From Mycolicibacterium sp. CBMA 226 (lineage in GTDB: Bacteria; Actinomycetota; Actinomycetes; Mycobacteriales; Mycobacteriaceae): DNA of 64,000 nt. The position numbers and the translations under genes are program-made. This document shows, one piece after another, positions 43,373-52,501 of this stretch. The DNA is taken from assembly GCF_009729075.1 (NCBI RefSeq), contig NZ_VTGY01000011.1, positions 124,001-188,000 on the forward strand, read 5' to 3'. Position 1 is the first letter of the stretch; the number at the start of each line of letters is the position of its first letter. Below the pieces are notes generated by a model. The model was not told where the DNA came from and made no database searches. It saw nothing but the letters and a program-made list of their open reading frames with translations.

Positions 43373-44557
43373 GTGAGCCCGACACTCAGCCGGATCGGCG
43401 AGTACTTGGCCGCCGAGCCGGCGCGGATATCCGCCGGGCTCCGGCTCCCGCTGATCGCGCTGATCGGTGTCCTGGTGTGGATCTGGGAGGTCGACCATTG
43501 GCTGCCCGAGGTCTACGCGGCGATCCTCGGGCTGTACGCGATCGCTGCAGTGATCTGGCTGGTGGCGGTGCTGCGCGGCCCGGTCCCGCGCTGGGCGGAC
43601 TGGGCCTCCACCGGCATCGACCTCGTGGTGATCCTGTCGCTCTGCCTGGTGTCCGGCGGTGCGACCGCGGCGCTACTGCCCGTTTTCTTCCTGCTGCCGA
43701 TTTCGGTTGCGTTCCAGGACCGCCCGCTGATGACCGCGGCGATCGGCACCCTCACGGCCACGGGCTACCTCGCGGTGTGGATCTTCTACTCCAAACACGA
43801 TGACCGCATGGGCCTGCCGAACATGGTCTACACCCACTTCGGGTTCCTTGTGTGGCTGGCAGTGGCCACCACCGTGTTGTGCTTCGTGCTGGTGCGCCGC
43901 CAGGAGCGCGTGCAGGCCCTGCAGGAGGCGCGCCGCCAGCTGGTCTCCGAGGCCATGCAGTCCGATGAGCGGCACAACCAGGCAGTCGCGGAAGGGCTGC
44001 ATGATGGCCCGCTGCAGATGCTGCTGGCGGCCCGCCTGCAGCTCGACGAGGTCCGGGAGCGCGCGCCCGGGCCCGAACTCGATGCGGTCTACGCGGCGTT
44101 GGAAGACACCGCGGCGGCACTGCGCTCGACGGTCACCGAGCTGCATCCGCAGGTTCTCGCGCAGCTCGGTCTGACGCCGGCCATCCGGGAATTGTTGCGG
44201 CAGTTTGAATCTCGCTACGGGGTGGAGGTGCGGGCCGACCTCGAGGAAGTGGGCAAGCCCGATTCGCAGCAGTTGCTGTACCGGGCGGCCCGCGAGCTGC
44301 TGACCAACATCGGCAAGCATGCGCAGGCGGCGACGGTGTCGGTGCGGCTGGGCCGTATCGGTAGTCGCGTCGTCCTGACCGTGGCGGATGACGGCGTCGG
44401 CTTCGACCCGGCCGTGGTAGCTCAGTACGTCGCCGACGGACACATCGGACTGGGCTCGCTATTGGCCCGGTTGGAGGCGATGGGTGGCTCGATGCTCGTC
44501 GACTCTGCCGCCGACGGCGGTACCCGCGTCATGGTGACCTCGCCGCCGGAAGGGTGA
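43373..44557 (+). CDS. Sensor histidine kinase (HisKA_3 type)
   Basis: A 394-residue membrane kinase. There are about six transmembrane helices (residues 24-175), a short coiled linker, and the dimerisation/phospho-acceptor helix with His210 in VAEGLHDGPLQML. The ATPase domain has the N-box region LLTNIGKHAQAATV, DDGVGFDP and GLGSLLARLEAMGG. The signal is unknown because no extracytoplasmic sensor domain is present. It starts with GTG, coupled to the response regulator, and overlaps the hydrolase remnant by GTGA. Confidence 0.92.
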   Translation: MSPTLSRIGEYLAAEPARISAGLRLPLIALIGVLVWIWEVDHWLPEVYAAILGLYAIAAVIWLVAVLRGPVPRWADWASTGIDLVVILSLCLVSGGATAALLPVFFLLPISVAFQDRPLMTAAIGTLTATGYLAVWIFYSKHDDRMGLPNMVYTHFGFLVWLAVATTVLCFVLVRRQERVQALQEARRQLVSEAMQSDERHNQAVAEGLHDGPLQMLLAARLQLDEVRERAPGPELDAVYAALEDTAAALRSTVTELHPQVLAQLGLTPAIRELLRQFESRYGVEVRADLEEVGKPDSQQLLYRAARELLTNIGKHAQAATVSVRLGRIGSRVVLTVADDGVGFDPAVVAQYVADGHIGLGSLLARLEAMGGSMLVDSAADGGTRVMVTSPPEG

Positions 44558-44754
44558 CCGAAATAATTGAGGGGCTGGGCAAGCCCGTGCTGGTGCTGTG
44601 GGGTGACAAGGATGTCCTGACGCCGACGGCATCCAACGTCGCGCGGTACACCGCCGCCTGCCTGCCACCGCACCTCATTGCCGGCTCCGGCCACAGCCCG
44701 ATGGTCGAGAAGCCGGAGCAATTCCTCGTCGCAATAGGTGATTTCGTCCGCTGA
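44554..44754 (+). pseudogene. Truncated alpha/beta hydrolase (C-terminal third only)
   Basis: A 66-residue frame reads GKPVLVLWGDKDVLTPTASN and IAGSGHSPMVEKPEQFLVAI. This is the usual C-terminal part of an alpha/beta hydrolase with the acid and histidine, but there is no nucleophile domain upstream because the kinase gene occupies that DNA. Its GTG overlaps the kinase stop (GTGA), so it may still be translated. It is probably a deletion remnant now attached to the two-component operon. Confidence 0.65.
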
Positions 44755-44875
44755 CAAAGTTGGTGGACCGGAAACGGCTGCGAGGCGCAATCACAATGTC
44801 GGGCTGAGAGTGCTGATAACCGTATATGTCCTCAGCGACGCTCTCAGGCCGACGTTGTGTTCGGCACCGATACGA

Positions 44876-44909
44876 AAAGGCCTCCAATCCCAATGGATTG
44901 GAGGCCTTT
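44876..44909. terminator. Terminator of the pnt operon
   Basis: AAAGGCCTCCAATCC (44876-44890) and GGATTGGAGGCCTTT (44895-44909) form a perfect 15-bp stem with a CAAT loop. On the minus strand the stem ends in TTTT, giving a classic intrinsic terminator 7 bp after the pntB stop. It could also stop the rightward two-component transcript. Confidence 0.88.
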
Positions 44910-44916
44910 CGGTGCA

Positions 44917-46347
44917 CTACAGCGCAGCCAGGATGTCGTTGACGCGGTCGCGGGCGTCGCCGAACAGCATCTGGGTGTTGTCGCGGAAGAACAGCGGGTT
45001 CTGCACGCCGGCGTAGCCCGAGGCCATGGAGCGTTTGAACACGATGACGTTGTCGGCGTTCCACACCGTCAGGACCGGCATGCCGGCGATCGGGCTGCCC
45101 GGGTCTTCAGACGCTGCCGGGTTGACGGTGTCGTTGGCGCCGATCACCAAAACGACGGCGGTGTCGTCGAAGTCGTCGTTGATCTCGTCCATCTCGAGCA
45201 CGATGTCGTAGGGCACCTTGGCTTCGGCCAGCAGCACATTCATGTGCCCGGGCAGGCGGCCCGCGACGGGGTGGATGCCGAAGCGGACGTTGACGCCCTT
45301 CTCCCGCAGCTTGCGGGTCAGGTCCGCGACGCCGTACTGGGCCTGGGCGACGGCCATGCCGTAGCCGGGGGTGATGATCACCGAGTCGGCCGAGCCGAGC
45401 AGTTCGGCGGCGCCTTCGGCGGTGATCTCGCGATGCTCGCCGTAGTCCTTGTCCTCGGCGGGGCCGGCTTCGATACCGAAACCACCCGCGATGACGGAGA
45501 TGAACGACCGGTTCATGGCCTTGCACATGATGTAGGACAGGTAGGCACCGGAGGAGCCGACCAGCGCGCCGGTGATGATCAGCAGGTCATTGGACAGCAG
45601 GAAGCCCGAGGCGGCCGCGGCCCAACCGGAGTAGCTGTTGAGCATCGACACGACGACAGGCATGTCGCCGCCGCCGATGGAGGCGACCAGGTGCCAGCCC
45701 AGCAGCAGGGCCAGGACGGTGACGGCGACCAGCAGCCACAGGTTCGGAGAGATGACGAACCACACGGTCAGCGCCACGAACAGCACGAGCGAGCCGACGT
45801 TGAGGAAGTTTTTGCCCGGCAGCATCAGCGGGGCGGACTTGATCTTGGCCGAGAGCTTCAGGTTGGCCACGATCGAACCGGTGAACGTCACCGCACCGAT
45901 GAAGACGCCGATGAACACCTCGGCGGAGTGGATGCCGAGCATGCCCTCCTTGGCGAGTTCGAGGGCGCCCTGGCCGTCGAGTTCGTGCTCGACGTGCAGG
46001 TAGCCGCTCCAGCCGACCAGCACGGCGGCCAGACCCACGAACGAGTGCAGCAGGGCGATCAGCTCGGGCATGCCGGTCATCTCGACGATGCGGGCACGCC
46101 ACAGGCCGATGGCCCCGCCGACGGCCATGGCGCCGATCAGCAGGGCCAGGCCCAGCGGTTCGATCTGCTTGTTGACCGCCAGGACGATGGTGGCGATCAG
46201 TGCCACGCCCATGCCGGCCATGCCGAAGGCGTTACCGGCCTTGGAGGTCTCGTGCTTGGAGAGCCCGGCCAGCGCGAGGATGAACAACAGCGCGGCCACC
46301 ACATAAGCGGCGTTGGCGATATTGGTGATGGTTTCTGCGTTGAACAT
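44917..46347 (-). CDS. pntB: NAD(P) transhydrogenase beta subunit
   Basis: A 476-residue membrane protein. About nine transmembrane helices make up the proton channel (residues about 1-260, including [20 protein letters not shown]). The NADP-binding domain III follows, with [50 protein letters not shown] and a late [12 protein letters not shown]. With PntA it couples hydride transfer from NADH to NADP with proton entry, supplying NADPH. The gene follows pntA by 35 bp and ends at a strong terminator. Confidence 0.95.
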   Translation of the reverse strand: MFNAETITNIANAAYVVAALLFILALAGLSKHETSKAGNAFGMAGMGVALIATIVLAVNKQIEPLGLALLIGAMAVGGAIGLWRARIVEMTGMPELIALLHSFVGLAAVLVGWSGYLHVEHELDGQGALELAKEGMLGIHSAEVFIGVFIGAVTFTGSIVANLKLSAKIKSAPLMLPGKNFLNVGSLVLFVALTVWFVISPNLWLLVAVTVLALLLGWHLVASIGGGDMPVVVSMLNSYSGWAAAASGFLLSNDLLIITGALVGSSGAYLSYIMCKAMNRSFISVIAGGFGIEAGPAEDKDYGEHREITAEGAAELLGSADSVIITPGYGMAVAQAQYGVADLTRKLREKGVNVRFGIHPVAGRLPGHMNVLLAEAKVPYDIVLEMDEINDDFDDTAVVLVIGANDTVNPAASEDPGSPIAGMPVLTVWNADNVIVFKRSMASGYAGVQNPLFFRDNTQMLFGDARDRVNDILAAL

Positions 46348-46382
46348 GAATCCGTTCCAAAGGTTCTTTAGGTCAGCAGGGG

Positions 46383-47906
46383 TTAGCTGCGGGAGAACAT
46401 GGCCAGCATGCGGCGGGTCACCGCGAAGCCACCGAAGACGTTGATGCTGGCGAGCAGGATCGCGACGCCGGCCAGGGCGGTGATCGGGGTGTTGTGATGC
46501 CCGATCTGCAGCAGGGCGCCGACCACGATGATTCCGGAGATCGCGTTGGTCACCGACATCAGCGGGGTGTGCAGCGCGTGGTGCACGTGGCCGATCACGT
46601 AGTAGCCGATCACGATGGCCAGCGCGAACACCGTCAGGTGGACCTGCAGGGCGGCCGGGGACGCGGCGATCAGCAAGAACAGCACCGCGGCGGCACCGAA
46701 GGTGATGCCCAGGCGACGCTGCGTCGACATCGGCGCCTTGGCCGGCGAGACCACGGGCGCGGCGGCAGGCTGGGCGGCGGGGGCGGCCGAGACCTGCACC
46801 GGCGGCGGCGGCCAGGTGATCTCACCGTCGCGGACCACGGTCACGCCGCGCTGCACCACGTCCTCAAAGTCGAGGACGACCTGGCCGTCCTTCTCCGGGG
46901 TCAGCAGCTTGAGCAGGTTGACCAGGTTGGTGCCGTACAGCTGGCTGGCCTGCGCGGGCAGGCGGCCGGCCAGGTCGGTGTAGCCGATGATCGTCACGCC
47001 ATTGTCGGTGACGATGGCCTGGTCCTTGACGGTGCCTTCGACGTTGCCGCCGTTGGCCGCGGCCATGTCGACGATCACCGAGCCGGGTTTCATCGCGGCC
47101 ACCATGTCGGCGGTGATGATCCGCGGCGCCGGGCGGCCCGGGATCAGCGCGGTGGTGATGATGATGTCGACGTCTTTGGCCAGTTCGGCGTACAACTCGG
47201 CTTCGCGGGCCTTGTAGTCGTCGCCCATTTCCTTGGCGTAGCCGGTGGCCGACACCTCACCGGCGTTGGGATCGACGGACACGTACTCGCCGCCGAGGGA
47301 GGCGACCTGGTCGGCGACCTCGGGGCGGGGGTCGGTGGCTTTGACGACGGCGCCGAGCGAGCCGGCGGCGCCGATCGCGGCCAGACCGGCGACACCGGCG
47401 CCGACGACGAGGACCTTGGCCGGGGGGACCTTGCCCGCGGCGGTGACCTGGCCGGTGAAGAACCGGCCGAACGCGTGGGCGGCCTCGACGACGGCGCGGT
47501 AGCCGGCGATGTTGGCCATCGACGACAGCACGTCCAGGGACTGGGCGCGCGAGATGCGCGGCACCGCGTCCATGGCCAGCACCGTGATCGGGCGGGTGGC
47601 GAGCTTCTCGACCAGTTCCGGCTTCAGCGCGGGCGAGATCAGCGAGACCAGCGTGGCGCCGTCCTTGAGGGCCGCGATCTCACCGTCGTCCGGGGCGTTG
47701 ACCTTGAGCACGATATCGGCGGCCCAGGGGGAGCCGATGTCGGCGCCGGCCTCTACGTAGGCGGCGTCGGAGAAACTGGACAAGGCGCCCGCGCCGGACT
47801 CAACCACTACCGAATAGCCGAGCTTGATCAGCTGCCCGACAGTTGCAGGAGTGGCGGCAACCCGCGTCTCACCAGCCAGAGACTCGCGGGGAATCCCGAT
47901 GATCAT
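46383..47906 (-). CDS. pntA: NAD(P) transhydrogenase alpha subunit, single-chain form
   Basis: A 507-residue protein combining domain I (NAD-binding, [18 protein letters not shown] at the start, [20 protein letters not shown], and [17 protein letters not shown]) with the C-terminal membrane helices (about 410-500). The linker is Ala/Pro-rich ([20 protein letters not shown]). M. tuberculosis has these as separate pntAa and pntAb genes; the fused form equals E. coli PntA. The ATG at 47906 matches the E. coli start MRIGIPRE; an upstream ATG at 47954 would add 16 residues. Confidence 0.93.
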   Translation of the reverse strand: MIIGIPRESLAGETRVAATPATVGQLIKLGYSVVVESGAGALSSFSDAAYVEAGADIGSPWAADIVLKVNAPDDGEIAALKDGATLVSLISPALKPELVEKLATRPITVLAMDAVPRISRAQSLDVLSSMANIAGYRAVVEAAHAFGRFFTGQVTAAGKVPPAKVLVVGAGVAGLAAIGAAGSLGAVVKATDPRPEVADQVASLGGEYVSVDPNAGEVSATGYAKEMGDDYKAREAELYAELAKDVDIIITTALIPGRPAPRIITADMVAAMKPGSVIVDMAAANGGNVEGTVKDQAIVTDNGVTIIGYTDLAGRLPAQASQLYGTNLVNLLKLLTPEKDGQVVLDFEDVVQRGVTVVRDGEITWPPPPVQVSAAPAAQPAAAPVVSPAKAPMSTQRRLGITFGAAAVLFLLIAASPAALQVHLTVFALAIVIGYYVIGHVHHALHTPLMSVTNAISGIIVVGALLQIGHHNTPITALAGVAILLASINVFGGFAVTRRMLAMFSRS

Positions 47907-47990
47907 CGAATCCGATCCGATCTGTGTTGGTTTGCTTGCAAGAGTCTCCCCCATCCACGTCGGGACGGTGCTCTTGCCCCCCTATACCAG

Positions 47991-48026
47991 TTAGCAATCG
48001 CTTATAAATTAGCAGTCGCTCATAAT
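47991..48026. promoter_or_regulatory. Tandem operator-like direct repeat upstream of pntA
   Basis: TTAGCAATCGCTTATAAA (47991-48008) is followed directly by TTAGCAGTCGCTCATAAT (48009-48026), with 15 of 18 bases identical. Each unit contains a half-dyad pattern TTAGC-N4-GCT[TC]A. The pair lies 37-72 bp upstream of the alternative pntA start and 85-120 bp upstream of the chosen one. It is a likely binding array for a TetR-type regulator, possibly the product of the gene at 48424. Confidence 0.5.
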
Positions 48027-48159
48027 GCGACCAAAAGTCCACTGCCTGGCATTGACGGGATATGTCTACGGCATCAGCGGGGATTTGGATACACCAAATT
48101 CCGGCCGGTGAGACGGCACGTGCCGAAACGCCGGTCGGTGGGGTGAAATTCAGGGGCGG

Positions 48160-48270
48160 TTACACCGGGGGGTAGGCCGGGGGCGGGTATACGCCGCGCA
48201 GGCCCCACGGGACCCAGTTGAAGAAGTACTCGATCTCGTCGCTCGCGTCGTAATCCGGACTCGGATCCAT
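48160..48270 (-). CDS. 36-residue conserved-type peptide (Rv0157A-like position)
   Basis: A short frame with a very strong GGAGGT site 5 bp before its ATG (48270-48268). It encodes MDPSPDYDASDEIEYFFNWV followed by PWGLRGVYPPPAYPPV and a stop: an acidic, aromatic N-terminal half and a Pro/Tyr-rich tail. M. tuberculosis has a small gene (Rv0157A) at the matching place between the pnt genes and the TetR gene; I believe this is its counterpart but could not compare them. No function is known. Confidence 0.65.
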   Translation of the reverse strand: MDPSPDYDASDEIEYFFNWVPWGLRGVYPPPAYPPV

Positions 48271-48364
48271 CAGTACCTCCAACCGACAAGCTTGTTACTC
48301 CGGAGTTTAGCTGTTGGATCCTCGATGCGAGTGGCGGATCGGTCGTCCAGGTGACACGGCATAG

Positions 48365-48378
48365 ACTGGCCAACCAGT
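48365..48378. promoter_or_regulatory. Dyad upstream of TetR gene
   Basis: ACTGG-CCAA-CCAGT (48365-48378) lies within a longer region also readable as CAAC-CA-GTTG (48371-48380), about 45 bp before the TetR ATG. It is a candidate autoregulatory operator. It shares CCAACC with the repeat upstream of the aldehyde dehydrogenase. Confidence 0.4.
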
Positions 48379-48423
48379 TGATTGGGTCCCGGGCGTGCGC
48401 CCGGCTGCATAGAGTGAGCTGAC

Positions 48424-49122
48424 ATGTCCACAGAGTCGTCGACAAGAAGTTCTGCCACGGGAGCACCCGCAGGGGCGCCGGCTGCGTCGAACGGGTCGAA
48501 CGGCTCGTCGCGGCGCGAGGAATTGCTGGCGGTCGCCGCCAAGTTGTTCGCGGCCCGCGGCTATCACGGCACCCGCATGGACGACGTCGCCGACGCCGTC
48601 GGGCTCAACAAGGCGACCGTCTATCACTACTACGCCAGCAAGTCGCTGATCCTCTGGGACATCTACAAGTCGACCGCCGACTTCACCGTCGACGCTCTGC
48701 ACGACGACCCGACCGCCTCGGCACGCGAGACCATTTTCAACTTCACCCGGCGGCTGCTGACGGGCATCGCCACCGATCTGGAATCCGCCGCGGTGTACTT
48801 CCAGGAGGGCCCGTACATCACGGAGTGGTTCACCGAGGAGCAGGTCGCCTACATCCGTAAGGCCGAGACGACGGTCTACGAGCACGTCCGGGACGTCATC
48901 GACCGTGGCATCGCCAGCGGCGAGTTCTACGACTGCGACTCGCATGTGCTGGCGCTCGGCTACATCGGTATGACGCTGGGCGCTTACCGGTGGCTGCGGC
49001 CGCACGGCCGGCGCACGGCCTCGGAGATAGCCGTCGAATTCAGCACGGCACTGTTGCGCGGCCTCATCCGCGACGAAGCGATCCGCACCGAGGATCCTCT
49101 CGGGGGCGGCGCCCAAGACTGA
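48424..49122 (+). CDS. TetR-family regulator (Rv0158-like)
   Basis: A 232-residue regulator with a low-complexity N-terminal extension rich in Ser, Gly and Ala (residues 1-29). The DNA-binding domain follows (SRREELLAVAAKLFAARGYH, MDDVADAVGLNKATVYHYYA), then a helical ligand domain resembling the TetR_C regulators of fatty-acid genes. It directly precedes, by 30 bp, the large acyl-CoA dehydrogenase on the same strand. Acyl-CoA-responsive control of that gene and itself is plausible. Confidence 0.9.
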   Translation: MSTESSTRSSATGAPAGAPAASNGSNGSSRREELLAVAAKLFAARGYHGTRMDDVADAVGLNKATVYHYYASKSLILWDIYKSTADFTVDALHDDPTASARETIFNFTRRLLTGIATDLESAAVYFQEGPYITEWFTEEQVAYIRKAETTVYEHVRDVIDRGIASGEFYDCDSHVLALGYIGMTLGAYRWLRPHGRRTASEIAVEFSTALLRGLIRDEAIRTEDPLGGGAQD

Positions 49123-49152
49123 CCAGCTCGATCGAGAGGTGACCGAGGCCCG

Positions 49153-50961
49153 ATGAAATCCCTGCTGCTGTCCCGACGGGACCTCGACTTCATGCTGTAC
49201 GAGTGGCTCAAGGTCGACGAGCTGACCGGCCGCAAGCGGTTCGCCGACCATTCGCGCGAGACCTTCGACGGGGTCCTCGACCTCAGCGAGCAATTGGCCG
49301 AGCGCTACTTCGCGCCGCACAACAAGAAGAGCGACGCCAACGAGCCGACGTTCGACGGGCAGACCGTCACCATGGTTCCCGAGGTCAAGGAGGCCTGGGA
49401 CGCGTTCGTCGCGGCCGACCTGATCGGCATGTCGATGGCGGAGTCGGTCGGCGGGGCGCAACTGCCCGCGGTCGTCGCGCAGGCCGCGTTCGCGTGGATC
49501 GCCGCGGCCAACGTGTCGACGTCGGGCTACCTGATGCTGACCATCGCCAACGCCAACCTGCTGACGAAGTTCGGTACGCCCGAGCAGATCGAGACATACG
49601 TCAAACCCATGCTGGCGGGCCGCTTCTCGGGCACCATGGCGCTCTCGGAGACGCAGGCCGGATCGTCGCTCGCCGACGTGGCCACCCGCGCCGAACCGCG
49701 CGACGACGGCACCTACCGGCTGTTCGGGTCGAAGATGTGGATCTCCGGTGCCGAGCACGAGATCACCGACAACATCGTCAACCTGGTGCTGGCCAAGCTC
49801 CCCGGCGGACCTCCCGGCACCAAGGGCATCTCGCTGTTCATCGTCCCCAAGTACCTCGTGAACGCCGACGGATCGATCGGTGAGCGTAACGACGTCGCCA
49901 TCGCGGGGCTGAACCACAAGATGGGGCAGCGCGGCGTCACCAATACCGTGCTGAATTTCGGTGACACGCAGTTCAATCCGGGTGGCGAGAACGGCGCCGT
50001 CGGCTACCTGGTGGGCGAACCGCACCGCGGCATCGTCTACATGTTCCAGATGATGAACGAGGCCCGGCTGGCCGTCGGCATGGGCGCGGTGGCGCTGGGC
50101 TACACGGGCTACCTGAAGTCCGTGCAGTACGCGCGGGAGCGGCCGCAGGGCCGCCCGCTGGACGTCAAGGACCCGACGACGCCGCAGGTACCCATCGTCG
50201 AGCATCCCGATGTTCGGCGAATGCTGTTGGCGCAGAAGGCTTATGTCGAAGGCGGCCTCGCCCTTGGCCTGTACTGTGCGCGGCTGGTGGACGTGCAGCA
50301 CAGCGCGGAGTCGGATACCGAGGCCTCCGATGAAGCTGATGCGGCAGGCCTGTTGATCGACATCCTGACGCCCATCGCCAAGAGCTGGCCGTCGCAGTGG
50401 TGCCTCGAAGCCAACAACCTGGCGATCCAGGTGCACGGCGGGTACGGCTACACCCGCGAATACGACGTCGAGCAGCATTACCGGGACAACCGGCTGAACC
50501 CGATCCATGAGGGCACCAACGGCATCCAGAGCCTGGACCTGTTGGGCCGCAAGGTGACTCAGCGCGGCGGAGCCAGCCTGGCGGCACTGGGCGAGGCCAT
50601 CGCGGAGACGGTCCGGGCGGCGAACGAGTTGGGTGGTGAGGGTGCCGAGCTGGCGGGCGCGCTGGACGCGTCGTGGCAGCGGCTGGTCGCCGTGACCGGC
50701 GGCATGTTCGGCTCCGGGGACATTCCCGCGGTGATGGCCAACAGTCACGTCTACCTGGAAGCGTTCGGGCACATCGTGGTCGCGTGGCTGTGGTTGGAAC
50801 AGTTCATCGCGGCGGCGGGCAAAGACGGCGACTTCTACGACGGCAAGCGGCAGGCGACCCGGTACTTCTTCCGGTTCGAATTGCCCAAGACCGCACCGCA
50901 ATTGGACCTGCTGGAATCACTGGACCGGACGACGTTGGAGATGCGCGACAGCTGGTTCTAG
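49153..50961 (+). CDS. Large acyl-CoA dehydrogenase (FadE5/DmdC-like)
   Basis: A 602-residue acyl-CoA dehydrogenase, longer than the 380-400 residue norm because of an N-terminal helical segment and a C-terminal extra domain, as in FadE5 and DmdC. Motifs include MALSETQAGSSLADVATRA, FGSKMWISGAEHEITDN, NIVNLVLAKLPGGPPGTKG, QVHGGYGYTREYDVEQHYRD and catalytic Glu453 in IHEGTNGIQSLDLLGRK. It probably acts on longer or modified acyl-CoAs. It starts with ATG, 30 bp after the TetR gene. Confidence 0.92.
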   Translation: MKSLLLSRRDLDFMLYEWLKVDELTGRKRFADHSRETFDGVLDLSEQLAERYFAPHNKKSDANEPTFDGQTVTMVPEVKEAWDAFVAADLIGMSMAESVGGAQLPAVVAQAAFAWIAAANVSTSGYLMLTIANANLLTKFGTPEQIETYVKPMLAGRFSGTMALSETQAGSSLADVATRAEPRDDGTYRLFGSKMWISGAEHEITDNIVNLVLAKLPGGPPGTKGISLFIVPKYLVNADGSIGERNDVAIAGLNHKMGQRGVTNTVLNFGDTQFNPGGENGAVGYLVGEPHRGIVYMFQMMNEARLAVGMGAVALGYTGYLKSVQYARERPQGRPLDVKDPTTPQVPIVEHPDVRRMLLAQKAYVEGGLALGLYCARLVDVQHSAESDTEASDEADAAGLLIDILTPIAKSWPSQWCLEANNLAIQVHGGYGYTREYDVEQHYRDNRLNPIHEGTNGIQSLDLLGRKVTQRGGASLAALGEAIAETVRAANELGGEGAELAGALDASWQRLVAVTGGMFGSGDIPAVMANSHVYLEAFGHIVVAWLWLEQFIAAAGKDGDFYDGKRQATRYFFRFELPKTAPQLDLLESLDRTTLEMRDSWF

Positions 50962-51078
50962 TCCTCAACCGGGCACGAAGTCGGGTTCGGCGCGGCAGAG
51001 GTGGCTACGCAACGTCAGTTCTTGCCGTGGAGGTATTGGGCTGTACCACCGCGCCTTCCGTTGGCTTGCGCGACGAAT

Positions 51079-52380
51079 CTACGCAGGCACCGACCGCCGG
51101 TTACCCAATTGTGCTGGGAGTGCGGAGAATCCGTGAAGGTTGACCAGGCCGCGTCGTCGGGGTGGTTCGGCGAGGTGTAGTTCCGGGAACGCATCGAACA
51201 GACTGCGCAGTGCCGTGACGCCTTCGATGCGGGCCAGCGCCGCCCCCAAGCACACATGCAACCCAGACGCGAATGCAAGGTGCTCGCGCGCATTTTCGCG
51301 CCCGATGTCGAAACGCGTCGGATTGGTGAAGACCCGCGGATCACGGTTGGCGCCGCCGAGAAACAGCCCGACCATGTCGCCGGCTTTGATCTGTTGACCG
51401 GCGACCTCGACATCCACGGTGGCGGTCCGCGCGGTCATCTGTACCGGGCTGTCGATGCGCAGAATCTCTTCGACGGCAGTGGGCCAAAGCTCCGGTTCAG
51501 ACCGCAGCCTGGCGAGCTGGTCGGGGTTCTGCAGCAGCAGCACGATGCCGTTGCCGATCAAGTTCACGGTGGTCTCGAAACCGGCACCGATCAGCAGTGC
51601 GGCATTCGCGGTGAATTCCCGGTCGCTGAGGCTGCCGTCGGTCGCAAGGCGGCTGAAGGGGGTTTCGCCGCCTTCTCCTGCGCGGGCGCGCTGGAAGTTC
51701 TCCCGGTTGATGCGGTCGACATCACGCAGCCCGTCGATCGCTGAACGATATGTGCGCCAGGGGATTCCGACGTCGAGCAGTGGCGCGCCGCTGTGGCCCC
51801 ACGCCAGCATATGGGGGCGCGTCTCGGCCGGTAGATCGAGCATGTCGGCGATGATCGTGATCGGCAGTTGCGCCGCGAAGTCGCCGATCAGATCGGGGCG
51901 GGGTGAGTGTGCCAGCCGCTCGATCAGCTCGACGGTGACCTCTACGACACGCGAATCCAGTCGTTCGATGGCCCGCGGGGTGAAGCTCTGGGCCACCAGT
52001 TGCCGGTAGCGCGTGTGATCGGGCGGGTCCACGACGACCATGGCGGGCGGCTCGACAGGGTTGGACACACCGGGGTCGGTCCGTGCGATCAACGCCTGTA
52101 GCGGTTTTGGAAGTTCCATCGCGGTAGGGTCGGTGATACCGAACCTCTTGTCCCGCAATATTTCTCGGCAAACTCCGTAGTCGACGCTGGCCCACGTATA
52201 GCGCTTGCGTACCAGTGGGCCCTGCCGCCGGATTGCCTCCATCAACGGATAGGGGTCAGCTGGGCGGCCGTGGTTGGCGAGGAGGGCGGCCATGGGATCG
52301 CCGAGGCGCGCTTGTACCCGCAGGAACGCCCTCGGCACGCCATGCAGTGCCAGCCAACGCGACCAGAGACCTACCTGCAT
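51079..52380 (-). CDS. Cytochrome P450
   Basis: A 433-residue soluble P450. The I-helix oxygen-activation motif is LIGAGFETTVNL (about residues 263-274), ExxR is Glu305-Arg308 in EEILRIDSP, and the heme loop is FASGLHVCLGAALAR with the Cys377 thiolate. The usual first Phe-x-x-Gly pattern is kept. The CYP family cannot be set by eye, and no ferredoxin gene is adjacent. It is divergent from a TetR gene, with TGAGACA operator repeats in the 121-bp gap. Confidence 0.92.
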   Translation of the reverse strand: MQVGLWSRWLALHGVPRAFLRVQARLGDPMAALLANHGRPADPYPLMEAIRRQGPLVRKRYTWASVDYGVCREILRDKRFGITDPTAMELPKPLQALIARTDPGVSNPVEPPAMVVVDPPDHTRYRQLVAQSFTPRAIERLDSRVVEVTVELIERLAHSPRPDLIGDFAAQLPITIIADMLDLPAETRPHMLAWGHSGAPLLDVGIPWRTYRSAIDGLRDVDRINRENFQRARAGEGGETPFSRLATDGSLSDREFTANAALLIGAGFETTVNLIGNGIVLLLQNPDQLARLRSEPELWPTAVEEILRIDSPVQMTARTATVDVEVAGQQIKAGDMVGLFLGGANRDPRVFTNPTRFDIGRENAREHLAFASGLHVCLGAALARIEGVTALRSLFDAFPELHLAEPPRRRGLVNLHGFSALPAQLGNRRSVPA

Positions 52381-52413
52381 CGCAGTTCCTTCCGTCGGCG
52401 CGGGGATGGCCGA

Positions 52414-52460
52414 TGAGACATGCGAGACGATGAGACATTCTTTGTCTCACTCGATATGAT
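52414..52460. promoter_or_regulatory. TGAGACA operator array between P450 and TetR genes
   Basis: TGAGACA (52431-52437), five bases, TGTCTCA (52443-52449) is a perfect dyad, and a further TGAGACA occurs at 52414-52420. A GAGACA / TATGAT promoter (52432-52437 / 52455-52460, 17-base spacer) overlaps the dyad and points toward the TetR gene. TetR binding here would repress both directions. Confidence 0.62.
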
Positions 52461-52501
52461 CACCGTACTACCGAGGAGTCGGGCCGGCAAGGAGAAGTTG
52501 C

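Noticed and set aside
44857..48146. Long plus-strand frames opposite pntB and pntA
   Set aside because: Asp/Gly/His/Gln-rich shadows; the minus strand carries complete, motif-rich transhydrogenase subunits.
48307..50901. 864-codon frame antisense to the TetR and acyl-CoA dehydrogenase genes
   Set aside because: It lacks any recognisable domain and is explained by codon-position mirroring of the two real genes.
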